NCBI RefSeq assembly: GCF_018223745.1
Contig: NZ_CP073653.1
Span: 1,950,001-2,014,000, forward strand
Origin: Clostridium beijerinckii
GTDB lineage: Bacteria; Bacillota; Clostridia; Clostridiales; Clostridiaceae
DNA length: 64,000 bases
Reading direction: 5' to 3'
Positions 1-10,432 of this stretch are shown in pieces. The notes beneath the pieces were generated by a model. It was given only the letters and a program-made list of their open reading frames with translations, was not told where the DNA came from and searched no databases. The translations under genes were made by a program, and so were the position numbers. Numbering within the stretch: the stretch's first letter is position 1; each line of letters begins with the position of its first letter.

Positions 1-1497
<1,497 letters not shown>

Positions 1498-1750
1498 ATA
1501 TAATCAAGTTGTAATATATATTAAAGAAACTATGTGCAATTTTGAAAGAGCAAGGTTTTTTCAAAGGAATAATTACAGTAGTAGATTTATGTAAATGTAG
1601 TATAAGCGTAAATTAAGAGTCTTTTTTCAAAGGAAACTCGACTCATATTCGTTTGCTGAGTGCTAATTTACACAAATAAGGAATACAAATCCCAAAAGCG
1701 ATTTGCATAAGTTCGTTAAACCAAATTATAGATTTGGGAACTCACTTAAT
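1498..1750 (+). other. 23S-5S internal transcribed spacer, no tRNA
   Basis: About 250 bases separate the 23S and 5S genes. I find no tRNA cloverleaf. The distal half (about 1630-1745) contains a two-part hairpin repeat that recurs elsewhere in the window and is listed separately. Confidence 0.8.
1630..1745 (+). repeat. Dispersed two-hairpin repeat, copy A (in rRNA spacer)
   Basis: The copy starts at ggaaactcgactc. It shows a first inverted repeat, actca...tgagt, around 1638-1662, and a second hairpin, ccaaattatagatttgg, around 1722-1738. The same ordered signature (ggaa, then gactc, ctgag, attNacac and an aaatcatagattt hairpin) is present in reverse orientation at 39187-39250, and a related version lies inside the valS leader at 29635-29745. 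Copy A has about 45 extra bases between the two hairpins. Function is unknown; it resembles a small mobile intergenic element. Confidence 0.5.
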
Positions 1751-1865
1751 CTCGTGATGATGGCATAGAGGTAACACTCCTTCCCATTCCGAACAGGAAA
1801 GTTAAGGTCTATAGCGCCGATGGTACTGCATGGGAGACTGTGTGGCAGAGTAGGACATTGCGAGG
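1750..1865 (+). rRNA. 5S ribosomal RNA
   Basis: The sequence carries the clostridial 5S pattern: gatggcatagaggtaacact near the 5' end, ccattccgaacaggaa in the loop B/C region, and ggtactgcatgggagactg near the 3' half. The ends ctcg and cgag can pair as the terminal stem. It is transcribed with the upstream 23S gene and followed directly by a strong terminator. Ends are uncertain by one or two bases. Confidence 0.95.
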
Positions 1866-1872
1866 TAATAAA

Positions 1873-1915
1873 AAATATGCTCAGATGATAACTTATCATC
1901 TGAGCATATTTTTTA
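1873..1915 (+). terminator. Terminator of the rRNA operon
   Basis: A perfect long inverted repeat (arms about 18 bp around aatatgctcagatgataa) is followed by a T run at 1909-1914, seven bases after the 5S end. Confidence 0.9.
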
Positions 1916-2181
1916 TTATAAAGTTTTTTGATTTAAAATAATAATTAAAGAATCCTTAAATATAAAAATTCAGATTTAAGGATTTGCAATAACTACTTAT
2001 ACAACGTGTAACTAATTTTTGGGACACGACTATACTGGTATTAATAGAGATAAGCATATATATTGAAATTTATTTCTATGCACAATTTTTTATATTTAGA
2101 TTTCATTATCTGAGACTGTTTAAGAATTTTCTAATTATCATTAAATTGTGATTGTGATAAATTACTTTAGAAGGTGAGATT

Positions 2182-2880
2182 ATGATTAAATTAGTACTAG
2201 TAAGGCATGGAGAAAGTCTTTGGAACTTAGAAAATAGATTTACGGGATGGACAGATGTGGATTTGTCAGAGAATGGATTAAAGGAAGCAAGAAGAGCAGG
2301 AAAAATACTTAAGAAAAATGGTTTTGTATTTGATGTAGCTTATACATCAGTTCTAAAAAGAGCGATAAGAACATTATGGATAATATTATATGAGATGGAT
2401 TTGGCATGGATTCCTGTTTTTAAATCATGGAGACTAAACGAGAGACATTATGGAGCTTTACAAGGATTAAATAAAGCAGAAACTGCTAAAAAATATGGAG
2501 GAGAGCAAGTTCATAAATGGAGAAGATTTGTAAATGTAAAACCTCCAGAATTGACTAAAGAGGATACCAGATACCCTGGGAATGAATATAAGTACAAGGA
2601 TTTAAATGAAGAACAAATACCTTTAACAGAAAACCTTGCTGATACTGAAAGACGTGTGTTAGAGGAATGGAGAGGAAATATAGCTGAAGATTTGAAAGAA
2701 GGTAAAAGAGTGATAATATCTGCTCATGGAAATACATTAAGAGCTTTAGTTAAATATTTAGACGACATTCCAGCTGATAATGTAGCTAATTTGAATATTC
2801 CAACAGGAATACCTTTAGTATATGAATTGGATGAAAAGTTAAAGCCAATTACTCATTATTACCTATCAGATAAGGAATAA
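2182..2880 (+). CDS. gpmA: 2,3-bisphosphoglycerate-dependent phosphoglycerate mutase
   Basis: Glycolytic enzyme of the cytoplasm that interconverts 3- and 2-phosphoglycerate. The 232-residue protein has the histidine-phosphatase motif VRHGES with the phospho-acceptor His9, the family block [14 protein letters not shown] in the middle, and the second catalytic histidine in [10 protein letters not shown] (His182). Length is close to the usual 228-250. The ATG has a Shine-Dalgarno gaaggtgag ahead of it. The gene is monocistronic, between the rRNA terminator and its own terminator at 2958. Some normally conserved positions look altered (for example [11 protein letters not shown] after the KRAIRT block), but the catalytic set is intact. 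Family assignment is firm; in vivo contribution relative to an iPGM paralogue cannot be judged here. Confidence 0.95.
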   Translation: MIKLVLVRHGESLWNLENRFTGWTDVDLSENGLKEARRAGKILKKNGFVFDVAYTSVLKRAIRTLWIILYEMDLAWIPVFKSWRLNERHYGALQGLNKAETAKKYGGEQVHKWRRFVNVKPPELTKEDTRYPGNEYKYKDLNEEQIPLTENLADTERRVLEEWRGNIAEDLKEGKRVIISAHGNTLRALVKYLDDIPADNVANLNIPTGIPLVYELDEKLKPITHYYLSDKE

Positions 2881-2957
2881 GTGATAGGATAAGTTGGTGT
2901 AAAATCTGAATTTAAGAAAAAATTACAATAATTATAACAAAGAAATATAATTTATTG

Positions 2958-3015
2958 CAAAAACAGTAAATCTTTTAAAATTTTAAATTATATAGATTTA
3001 CTGTTTTTGTGATTT
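2958..3015 (+). terminator. Terminator after gpmA
   Basis: Inverted repeat caaaaacagtaaatct / agatttactgtttttg with a ~20-base A/T loop, followed by a short T-rich stretch. The rest of the 2881-3192 gap is A/T-rich; a TATAAT at 3077-3082 may be the -10 box of the next gene, but its -35 box is unclear. Confidence 0.65.
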
Positions 3016-3192
3016 TATTCAAATTAAATATAAAATTTTGTATTTTTTGTTTATATATTTCTATTAATATAAAGCGTATAATTACATAGTTGTGGAGTTC
3101 AGAATTGAAATAGGATATTTTTGTGATATCGTATTAAATGTTTGACTAATATAAATTAATTTTTACTAATATCTTTAAGGGGGAGACATTAA

Positions 3193-4593
3193 ATGATAAT
3201 AACTAGAAATTTAACAAAAGGAAATCCGGCAAAATTGATATTGCTGTTTACTATTCCTTTATTAATAGGAAATATATTTCAACAATTTTACAATATAGCA
3301 GATACATTTATTGTTGGCCGTACAATAGGCGTAAATGCTTTAGCAGCGGTAGGATGTACAGGAAGCATAATGTTTTTAATTTTAGGGTTTGCTCAAGGTT
3401 TAACATCGGGACTTTCAATCATTACTGCGCAAAAATTTGGTGCAGATGATAAGGAAGGGGTTAAGAAAAGTTACTTCACAGGCATAGTTATTAGCATGAT
3501 AATAACTATAATTCTTACAACTATAAGTACGATTCTAGCTAGACCTATATTAGAACTAATGAATACACCTGTAGAAATTATTGATGATGCATATAATTTT
3601 GTAGTAGTAATATTTATTGGAATAATAGCATCGATGTTTTTTAATTTTTTTTCAAATATTATTAGAGCCTTGGGAGATAGCAAAACGCCATTAATATACT
3701 TAGTGGTAGCGTGTATTTTAAATATAATTTTAGAATTTGCATTTATATTAATATTCAAGATGGGAGTAACTGGAGCAGCTTGTGCAACTGTTATAGCACA
3801 GGGAGTATCGGCGTTATTGTGTATGTGGTACATAAAGAGAAATTTGCCCATACTTAAGTTAAAGAAGAGTGACTTAAAGTTATCCAAAGAAACTTTTTTA
3901 GAACACATTAAAATTTCTCTACCAATGGGATTTCAGGCATCTATAATAGCAATTGGTGCTATTATATTACAATTTGCATTAAATAGCCTTGGGGCTACTT
4001 CTGTAGCTGCATATACTGCCGCTCAGAAAATAGATACTCTCGCTACTCAACCGATGATGTCATTTGGTATAACAATGGCCACATACACAGCACAAAATTT
4101 TGGTGCGGAAAAAATTGATAGAATTAAAGAAGGCGTAAAGAAATGCGTTTTTATATCAGTAGCATTTAGTATTATAGTGGGCCTTATAAATACTTTTGCA
4201 GGTTATTTTCTTACAGGAATTTTTGTTGGATATGATCAAAAAGAAGTTATTAGGTTGTCACAAATATATTTAACTTCAAACGGATTAAATTATTTTTTAC
4301 TTTCACTACTGTTTATATATAGATATACGCTTCAAGGATTAGGGCAAAGTTTTATTCCAACAGTAGCAGGAATTATGGAATTGTTGATGAGGACGTTCGC
4401 TGCAATTATATTATCACGACCGTTAGGTTTTTTAGGCGTGTGTATGGCTAATCCATTAGCATGGCTTGGAGCATGTATTCCACTTATAAGTGCATACTAT
4501 ATTAGCATCAGGAGAATAGATATAGAATACTCAAAAAAGAAAAGCTGTTTGTATGAATCAGATATAGATGCATGCAATTATATAAGTAAGTAA
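3193..4593 (+). CDS. MATE family multidrug/Na+ efflux transporter
   Basis: A 466-residue integral membrane protein of the multidrug and toxin extrusion family, exporting drugs or metabolites with cation antiport. The start resembles many clostridial MATE proteins (KGNPAKLILLFTIPLLIGNIFQQFYNIADTFIVG in outline): an amphipathic helix leads into TM1, with the family Q-Q-F-Y-N-x-x-D pattern. The sequence alternates hydrophobic segments consistent with 12 TM helices in two six-helix halves, with the second half beginning near residue 235. The ATG follows a strong aaggggga ribosome site. It is a single-gene unit ended by a hairpin at 4637. Substrate cannot be inferred. Confidence 0.9.
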   Translation: MIITRNLTKGNPAKLILLFTIPLLIGNIFQQFYNIADTFIVGRTIGVNALAAVGCTGSIMFLILGFAQGLTSGLSIITAQKFGADDKEGVKKSYFTGIVISMIITIILTTISTILARPILELMNTPVEIIDDAYNFVVVIFIGIIASMFFNFFSNIIRALGDSKTPLIYLVVACILNIILEFAFILIFKMGVTGAACATVIAQGVSALLCMWYIKRNLPILKLKKSDLKLSKETFLEHIKISLPMGFQASIIAIGAIILQFALNSLGATSVAAYTAAQKIDTLATQPMMSFGITMATYTAQNFGAEKIDRIKEGVKKCVFISVAFSIIVGLINTFAGYFLTGIFVGYDQKEVIRLSQIYLTSNGLNYFLLSLLFIYRYTLQGLGQSFIPTVAGIMELLMRTFAAIILSRPLGFLGVCMANPLAWLGACIPLISAYYISIRRIDIEYSKKKSCLYESDIDACNYISK

Positions 4594-4636
4594 AAGTTAG
4601 TTTATATAGTAACTTTGTATTGTCGTATGATTTATG

Positions 4637-4702
4637 TGATAAGGAATGAAATAGGATTATTTAACACCAATAATCTTAGTTCATTCCTTATTACATTTTT
4701 TG
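4637..4702 (+). terminator. Terminator after MATE gene
   Basis: Inverted repeat tgataaggaatgaa / ttcattccttattaca with a ~29-base loop, followed by tttttt. Confidence 0.7.
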
Positions 4703-5190
4703 ATTATTTTAATTGTGTTTAAATCGATACATCTAATAGAGTAATTTGAAATTGAATATTGAATTTATATAATATTGTTGAAAGAATTTTACAAATATTT
4801 GAATGTAAAATACTGAATATATAAAATTTGTAATATATATACTGAGAATATAAAATGAGTTTTATATAAATGATATAATTAGAAGATCGGGAGTGAGATT
4901 ATGGATGGAGAATCAGTGATAAAGTGGCATAAGGATATAATCGTAATAATTATGGGGGAAAGTGGAGGACTTTAGTTACAATGAATTAAAAATACTTAAT
5001 ATATTTTGATAATTATATTAAGATAAACATACATTTTTATAAAGTGGATATAAATTAAAAATTTAATAAAGTATTTATTGTAATAAAATGAAAAATAATA
5101 TATAAATATATATGAAAATAAAAATGCTAGAATTAATATTAACATTTTTGGCATTTGTTATTAAAATAAAGATAAAAAGTGAGGAACAAA
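4703..5190 (+). other. A/T-rich intergenic region with one weak small ORF
   Basis: Nearly 490 bases of very A/T-rich DNA. The only coding candidate is a 24-codon ORF at 4901-4975 (starting MDGESVIKW) preceded by gggagtgag and by a TATAAT at 4874-4879. Nothing recognisable is encoded, and I do not call it as a gene. The final ~60 bases before the next gene include a short inverted repeat, aatgctagaattaatattaacattttggcatt. Confidence 0.4.
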
Positions 5191-5931
5191 ATGGAAGATA
5201 ATCAAAATATACAAGACAAAATAAAAAGTTTTTTAGAAGAGAATAGGATAAATGTTAAAGGTGGAACTATAACAAGTGAAAAGCAATTATCACTAGTTTT
5301 AAATGATCTTGCAATGGGAGATTTTAAAAAAGGAAAGCTAGATAAGGCATTATATTTCACAGAAAAAGCAGCTGAATTTAATAAAGAAAATTATTATTCA
5401 TATTTTATAAAAGGTCTAGTATGTAGAAAGTTAGGGAAAAATGAAGATGCGATTGAAGCATTTAATGTATATTGTAAAGACTCTGATGATTCATTAACCC
5501 ACATATATATGGGACTTTCGTATGCAGAATTAGGAAACATAGAAAATGCATTAGATCATCTTAGAAAAGGCGAAAAGAACATCTCAAAAAATGAAAAGGA
5601 AGATCATAAATTATTAATCTGTGCAACTTATGAGTGTATAGGAAATATATATTTAAGTAAAGAAAATATAGTAGAATTTAATGAGAGAGATAAATATAGT
5701 ATGAACTATAAAAGTGCGGTAAGATATTATAAAATGGCACTAAAAATAAACAGGAAAAATCCTGATTTAATCAATAGATTAGCTGCATGTTATTATCATC
5801 TTGAAGATTTAAATAAAGCATTATATTGCTATGAGCAAGCTGCTAAGATTGTAGAAGATAAAAGCATGTATGTAGAAGCAATCAAAGAAATGCATGAAGC
5901 TGGTGCTAAATCAGAGCCAGCAGGATTTTAG
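5191..5931 (+). CDS. Tetratricopeptide-repeat protein
   Basis: A 246-residue soluble protein built of TPR-like helical hairpins. Segments such as KGKLDKALYFTEKAAEFN, KLGKNEDAIEAFNVY and HLEDLNKALYCYEQAAKI have the TPR spacing of small and aromatic residues, with about five or six repeats from residue 30 to 235. TPR arrays bind partner proteins; the partner is not known. I start at ATG 5191 rather than the in-frame GTG at 5179 because that GTG belongs to the ribosome site gtgagg. There is no signal peptide or TM segment. The gene is followed by a strong terminator and appears monocistronic. Confidence 0.8.
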   Translation: MEDNQNIQDKIKSFLEENRINVKGGTITSEKQLSLVLNDLAMGDFKKGKLDKALYFTEKAAEFNKENYYSYFIKGLVCRKLGKNEDAIEAFNVYCKDSDDSLTHIYMGLSYAELGNIENALDHLRKGEKNISKNEKEDHKLLICATYECIGNIYLSKENIVEFNERDKYSMNYKSAVRYYKMALKINRKNPDLINRLAACYYHLEDLNKALYCYEQAAKIVEDKSMYVEAIKEMHEAGAKSEPAGF

Positions 5932-5953
5932 TCTATAAGAAAATTGTATAGAT

Positions 5954-5997
5954 AAAAAAGCTTAATGTTATATTTTAGTAACATTAAGCTTTTTTGT
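5954..5997 (+). terminator. Terminator after TPR gene
   Basis: Near-perfect hairpin aaaaaagcttaatgtta / taacattaagctttttt; the 3' arm runs into the T tract. Confidence 0.9.
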
Positions 5998-6228
5998 ATT
6001 TTTATAAGGTTTAATAAGCCAAAGGTAAACAACGTTAAAATACTGTATATAAATCAATTAAGCATATTCTGAAAAGTAAAGTGAAAATATCTTTCTAGAA
6101 TTAATTAAAAGAGATAGAGACTAGGAAATACATAACTGATATATATAAATTTATAAATTAACTTGTAAAAACTATCATAACATTTCTACATAACGAACGT
6201 TTTTTGATAATATAGTTCTAATATTTAT

Positions 6229-6247
6229 ATTTGTAGAGAATACAAAT
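6229..6247 (+). promoter_or_regulatory. Palindromic operator candidate upstream of the liv promoter
   Basis: Perfect 7-bp inverted repeat atttgta / tacaaat around gagaa, ending 12 bases before the -35 box of the liv promoter. The position suits an activator or a nutrient-responsive repressor. It does not match the CodY consensus well, so the protein that binds is unknown. Confidence 0.4.
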
Positions 6248-6259
6248 GTCTTTCGTGGG

Positions 6260-6288
6260 TTGACAGATGGGCGGATATAGGATAATAT
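6260..6288 (+). promoter_or_regulatory. Near-consensus sigma-A promoter for the liv operon
   Basis: TTGACA at 6260-6265, a 17-base spacer and TAATAT at 6283-6288. Transcription would start near 6295, leaving a ~220-base untranslated leader before livJ. I see no T-box sequence or terminator hairpin in that leader. Confidence 0.7.
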
Positions 6289-6517
6289 ATAATTTGTTAA
6301 TAATCGTCGGAATAAATTAATAAATTAATAAATTTATACTTTAAGGATTACTTTATATAAACAATTTCAATAGAAATATTAAAAAGAATAGTAATATTTA
6401 AACAATGAATAGCTGGTTAATTATTTTCTATGTTTTTTGTAAATCTTATTATCAAATTATTATTTTTTTGCAGAGTACACCTTGAGAAAATAAAACTAAT
6501 ACTAGGGGGCTTATTTT

Positions 6518-7684
6518 ATGAAGAAAAAAATTTCTTTGATTTTGGCGCTGGCTATGACAACTACATTTACGCTGGCGGGATGTTCAAAATCAAATACTAA
6601 AGCAAATATAGACAGCGATGTTATAAAAATTGGTGTATTTGAGCCAATGACTGGTGCTAACGCAGCTGGGGGACAGCTAGAAGTAGAAGGCGTAAAACTT
6701 GCGAACAAGCTCTATCCAACAGTTAATGGTAAAAAAGTTGAACTGGTTTTTGCAGATAATAAATCAGACAAAGTTGAAGCGGCTAGTGCAGCATCTAATC
6801 TTGTGGAGCAGGAACAAGTTAATGCAATTATAGGAAGCTGGGGAAGTGGAAATTCTATGGCGGCAGGAGATGTTGTACAAGATGCCAAGGTTCCAGCAGT
6901 TGCAGCCTCAGCTACAAATCCTCTTGTAACAGCTGGTAATGATTATTACTTTAGAGTTTGTTTTATAGATCCTTTTCAAGGAACTGTTATGGCAAAATAT
7001 GCAGCAAATAAATTGCAAGCTAAAAAAGTAGCTTTACTTCAAGAGGTTTCAAGTGATTACTCAGTTGGAATTTGTAAGTTCTTTACTGATGAATTTATAA
7101 AGATTACAGGAGATAAAGATGCAATTATAGCTAAAGCTAACTATAATACAGGTGATCAGGATTTTACAGCTCAACTAACAAATATAAAGAGCAGTAATCC
7201 AGATGTGATTTTTGCTCCAGGTAATTTTACAGAAGGAGCTATGATAATAAAACAAGCAAGACAGCTTGGAATAACTACTCCAATAATTGGAGGAGATACT
7301 TGGGAAACTCCAGAATTTTTAGATATAGGTAAAGAAGATGTTGATGGAACAGTATTTTCTACTTTTTTTGCAAGTGAGACTCCTATAACTAACGAATCAA
7401 AAGTCTTTCTTGATGAATATAGAAAAGAATATAATAAAGAACCAGCAGCGGTTTCAGCTTTATCATATGATGCATATCTAGTAATTTTAGATGCAATTAA
7501 GAGAGCTAATTCGATAGATCCAGTAAAGATTAGAGATGAAATTGCAAAAACCAAGAATTTTCCTGGTGCTGCAGGAGTAATAACTATAGATCAAAATAAC
7601 AATGCAGTAAAAGATGCAGTTTTAAAGATAGTTAAAGATGGTAAATTTACTTATCTTGATACAATAAAACCTGAAGAAAATTAA
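6518..7684 (+). CDS. livJ: Branched-chain amino acid ABC transporter, substrate-binding lipoprotein (copy 1)
   Basis: Extracellular solute-binding protein of the Leu/Ile/Val uptake system (type I periplasmic-binding fold). The 388-residue precursor has a lipoprotein signal ending in LAGC with the lipidated Cys22, then the family opening IKIGVFEPMTGANAAGG. Conserved blocks include VFADNKSDKVEA, the ligand-pocket stretch PLVTAGNDYYFR and APGNFTEGAMI. The ribosome site aggggg precedes the ATG. It heads the livJHMGF cluster, 14 bases before livH, behind a strong promoter at 6260. A paralogue with nearly the same sequence lies at 11420. Ligand range within the aliphatic amino acids is not determined by sequence alone. 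Confidence 0.93.
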   Translation: MKKKISLILALAMTTTFTLAGCSKSNTKANIDSDVIKIGVFEPMTGANAAGGQLEVEGVKLANKLYPTVNGKKVELVFADNKSDKVEAASAASNLVEQEQVNAIIGSWGSGNSMAAGDVVQDAKVPAVAASATNPLVTAGNDYYFRVCFIDPFQGTVMAKYAANKLQAKKVALLQEVSSDYSVGICKFFTDEFIKITGDKDAIIAKANYNTGDQDFTAQLTNIKSSNPDVIFAPGNFTEGAMIIKQARQLGITTPIIGGDTWETPEFLDIGKEDVDGTVFSTFFASETPITNESKVFLDEYRKEYNKEPAAVSALSYDAYLVILDAIKRANSIDPVKIRDEIAKTKNFPGAAGVITIDQNNNAVKDAVLKIVKDGKFTYLDTIKPEEN

Positions 7685-7698
7685 TTAGGGGTGAAAAT

Positions 7699-8601
7699 AT
7701 GACTTTAATGAATTTAAGCACATTTATGCAAAATTTAGCAAATGGTATCTCACTAGGAAGTTTATACGCACTTATAGCCATAGGATATACTATGGTCTAT
7801 GGAATATTAAAACTTATAAATTTTGCGCATGGAGATATATTTATGATGGCTGCATATTTCGGATTTTTCGGAGTTGCAACATTTGGACTACCTTGGTACT
7901 TTGCTTTTATAATCGCAGTGGTTATAACAGCATTCCTTGGAATGGGAATTGAATTCACTGCTTATAGACCGTTAAGAAATGCACCTAAGATTTCAGCTTT
8001 GATTTCAGCTATTGGTGTATCCTTCTTACTTGAAAATTTAGCGGTTGTTTTATTTGGAGGAAGACCTAAAGCATTTCCAGATGTGAAGCTATTTACAGAT
8101 GTAATAGTTATAGGTGGAATTTCAATTCAAAGACTTACTTTTATAATTCCAGTTGTTACAATAGTAATACTATTTGTTTTATTACACTTAGTTAATAATA
8201 CGAATATTGGTATGGCAATGAGAGCAGCTTCAAAAGATGTTGAAACTGCAAGACTTATGGGGATAAATGTAAATAAGACAATATCATTTACTTTCGCTAT
8301 TGGATCGGGATTAGCTGCAGTAGGTTCTATGATGTGGTGTGTGAAATATCCACAAATAGTTGCACTTATGGGAATGATGCCAGGTCTTAAATGTTTTATA
8401 GCCGCTGTAATTGGTGGTATAGGAGATATTAAGGGAGCAGTTATTGGTGGTTTTATACTTGGACTAGCTGAAATTATGTTAATTGGATTTTTCCCTGGAC
8501 TTACAGGGTATAGGGATGCTTTAGCATTTATACTATTAATCGTAATATTGCTATTTAAGCCTACAGGAATAATGGGAAAAAATTTAACAGAGAAGGTGTA
8601 A
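7699..8601 (+). CDS. livH: Branched-chain amino acid ABC transporter permease LivH
   Basis: A 300-residue inner-membrane permease of the LivH family, one half of the translocation pore. It shows the LivH signatures LGSLYALIAIGYTMVYGILKLINFAHGD near the N-terminus and MRAASKDVETARLMGINVN in the cytoplasmic loop that contacts the ATPases, followed by FTFAIGSGLAAVGS. About eight TM segments are visible. It starts at ATG 7699 after ggggtg and is followed by livM after two bases, indicating translational coupling. The C-terminus FKPTGIMGKNLTEKV matches the usual LivH end. Confidence 0.95.
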   Translation: MTLMNLSTFMQNLANGISLGSLYALIAIGYTMVYGILKLINFAHGDIFMMAAYFGFFGVATFGLPWYFAFIIAVVITAFLGMGIEFTAYRPLRNAPKISALISAIGVSFLLENLAVVLFGGRPKAFPDVKLFTDVIVIGGISIQRLTFIIPVVTIVILFVLLHLVNNTNIGMAMRAASKDVETARLMGINVNKTISFTFAIGSGLAAVGSMMWCVKYPQIVALMGMMPGLKCFIAAVIGGIGDIKGAVIGGFILGLAEIMLIGFFPGLTGYRDALAFILLIVILLFKPTGIMGKNLTEKV

Positions 8602-8603
8602 AA

Positions 8604-9662
8604 ATGAACAATAAAAATAAATTTTTAAATATAGCTCTTATTGCAATTGTATTTTTACTCTTATTTGTTGCAAATAATAGCTTAGACTCTTATAAAATTA
8701 GAATTTTAAATTTATGTGCAATATATACAGTTCTTGGATTAAGCTTAAATCTAATAAATGGATTTACAGGATTGTTTTCATTAGGACATGCAGGCTTTGT
8801 AGCGGTAGGTGCTTATACAACTGCATTGCTTACAATGAGTGAAAAAGTTAAAAATCAAAATTTCTTTATGGAACCATTAATGGCGCCTTTTAATCATATA
8901 TCGGTACCGTTTATTGTAGCATTGTTAATAGCTGGTCTTTTATCCGCATTTATAGCAGTTTTAATAGGTGCTCCGGCTTTAAGGCTTAAGGGTGACTATT
9001 TGGCTATTGTTACTTTAGGATTTGCAGAAATTATAAGAATAGTTATTACTAATATACAAGGTCTAACCAATGGAGCTTTGGGTCTTCGTGGTATTCCTCA
9101 TATGACAAACCTATATTGGAGCTTTGGAGTAGCAATTGTGACAATAATAATATTGCTGTCGCTTATAAATAGTTCATATGGAAGAGCTCTAAAATCAATT
9201 AGAGAAGATGAGATTGCAGCTGAAAGTATGGGGATAAGTTTATTCAAACACAAAGTAATAGGATTCGCTATTGGTGCTTTTTTTGCCGGAGTTGGAGGTG
9301 GATTACTTGGGAACTTAATGGGAACAATTGATCCTAATATGTTTAAGTTCAGCCTTACGTTCAATATACTCCTTATAATAGTTATTGGAGGAATGGGAAG
9401 CGTTACAGGAACAGTTATATCAGCTTTCATCGTAACAATACTTGGAGAAGCTTTAAGATTTTTGGATATGGAAAAGCAATTTGATTTAGGAATCTTTAGT
9501 TTTTCAGGGATACCAGGACTTAGAATGGTTATTTTCTCAATTTTGCTTATGATAATAGTATTATTCTTTAGACATGGAATAATGGGCACAAAAGAATTTT
9601 CGTGGAAATCAATATTTAAATATTCTAATAACAAACCTCTAGAAGAAGGAGGGGACAAGTAA
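8604..9662 (+). CDS. livM: Branched-chain amino acid ABC transporter permease LivM
   Basis: A 352-residue membrane permease, partner of LivH. Family blocks are GLSLNLINGFTGLFSLGHAGF, APALRLKGDYLAIVTLGFAEI and the ATPase-contact loop LKSIREDEIAAESMGI. Roughly ten TM helices are apparent. The TAA stop overlaps the ATG of livG by one base. The charged tail after FRHGIMGTKEFS is of usual length. Confidence 0.95.
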   Translation: MNNKNKFLNIALIAIVFLLLFVANNSLDSYKIRILNLCAIYTVLGLSLNLINGFTGLFSLGHAGFVAVGAYTTALLTMSEKVKNQNFFMEPLMAPFNHISVPFIVALLIAGLLSAFIAVLIGAPALRLKGDYLAIVTLGFAEIIRIVITNIQGLTNGALGLRGIPHMTNLYWSFGVAIVTIIILLSLINSSYGRALKSIREDEIAAESMGISLFKHKVIGFAIGAFFAGVGGGLLGNLMGTIDPNMFKFSLTFNILLIIVIGGMGSVTGTVISAFIVTILGEALRFLDMEKQFDLGIFSFSGIPGLRMVIFSILLMIIVLFFRHGIMGTKEFSWKSIFKYSNNKPLEEGGDK

Positions 9663-10432
9663 TGGCACTATTAAACGTACAAAATGCGACTATGCAGTTT
9701 GGAGGACTTACGGCTGTAAAAGACTTTAACCTTCAAATTAATCAAGGAGAAATAATTTCCTTAATTGGACCTAATGGGGCTGGTAAAACTACAGCCTTTA
9801 ATATGATCACTAATGTGTATACTCCTACAAGAGGAAAAATAATCTTTAATGATACTAATATTACTGGAATGAGACAAGATAAAATAACTCAAACTGGTAT
9901 AGCAAGAACATTTCAAAACATAAGACTTTTTAAAGATTTGAGTGTACTTGACAATGTTTTAATAGGAAATCATGTTCATATTAAGTCAAACTGCATTGAA
10001 GCGATGTTAAAGCTTCCTAGATATAAAAGAGAAGAAAAAGAAATGGTTGAGAAATCTTTAGAGCTTTTAAAAGAAGTAGGTCTTGAAAAGTTAAAAAATG
10101 AGAAAGCAAGTTCTCTTCCATACGGTATGCAGAGAAAACTTGAAATAGCAAGAGCGCTTGCTACTAATCCGAAGCTTCTTCTTCTTGATGAACCAGCAGC
10201 AGGAATGAATCCCACAGAAACTGATGAACTTACAGATTTTGTTAGAGAAATTAAGGATAAATTTGATTTAACTATATTTATGATAGAGCATCATATGAAT
10301 ATGGTTATGGGATTATCAGATAGAATACAGGTTTTTGAATATGGAATTACTATAGCTGAAGGTACACCTTCTGAAATACAAAACGATAAAAAGGTTATAG
10401 ATGCATATTTGGGGGTAGCTGAAGATGATTAA
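9662..10432 (+). CDS. livG: Branched-chain amino acid ABC transporter ATP-binding protein LivG
   Basis: A 256-residue ABC ATPase. It has the Walker A motif GPNGAGKTT, a Q-loop at ARTFQNIRLF, a family-degenerate signature region LPYGMQRKLEIARAL (the usual LSYGQQR position), Walker B KLLLLDEPAAGMNP and the H-loop MIEHHMN. The LivG-type long insertion between Q-loop and signature is present. It overlaps livM by 1 base and livF by 8 bases. LivG and LivF form the ATPase heterodimer under LivHM. Confidence 0.95.
   Translation: MALLNVQNATMQFGGLTAVKDFNLQINQGEIISLIGPNGAGKTTAFNMITNVYTPTRGKIIFNDTNITGMRQDKITQTGIARTFQNIRLFKDLSVLDNVLIGNHVHIKSNCIEAMLKLPRYKREEKEMVEKSLELLKEVGLEKLKNEKASSLPYGMQRKLEIARALATNPKLLLLDEPAAGMNPTETDELTDFVREIKDKFDLTIFMIEHHMNMVMGLSDRIQVFEYGITIAEGTPSEIQNDKKVIDAYLGVAEDD

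Noticed and set aside
1498..1750. tRNA genes in the rRNA spacer
   Set aside because: No cloverleaf or T-loop motif (ggttcgaNtcc) found.
4901..4975. 24-codon ORF with ribosome site and upstream TATAAT
   Set aside because: Too short, no recognisable product and the -35 box is missing; kept only as a remark on the intergenic region.
9098..9658. 186-codon minus-strand ORF
   Set aside because: Complete shadow of livM on the opposite strand, without ribosome site or family resemblance.
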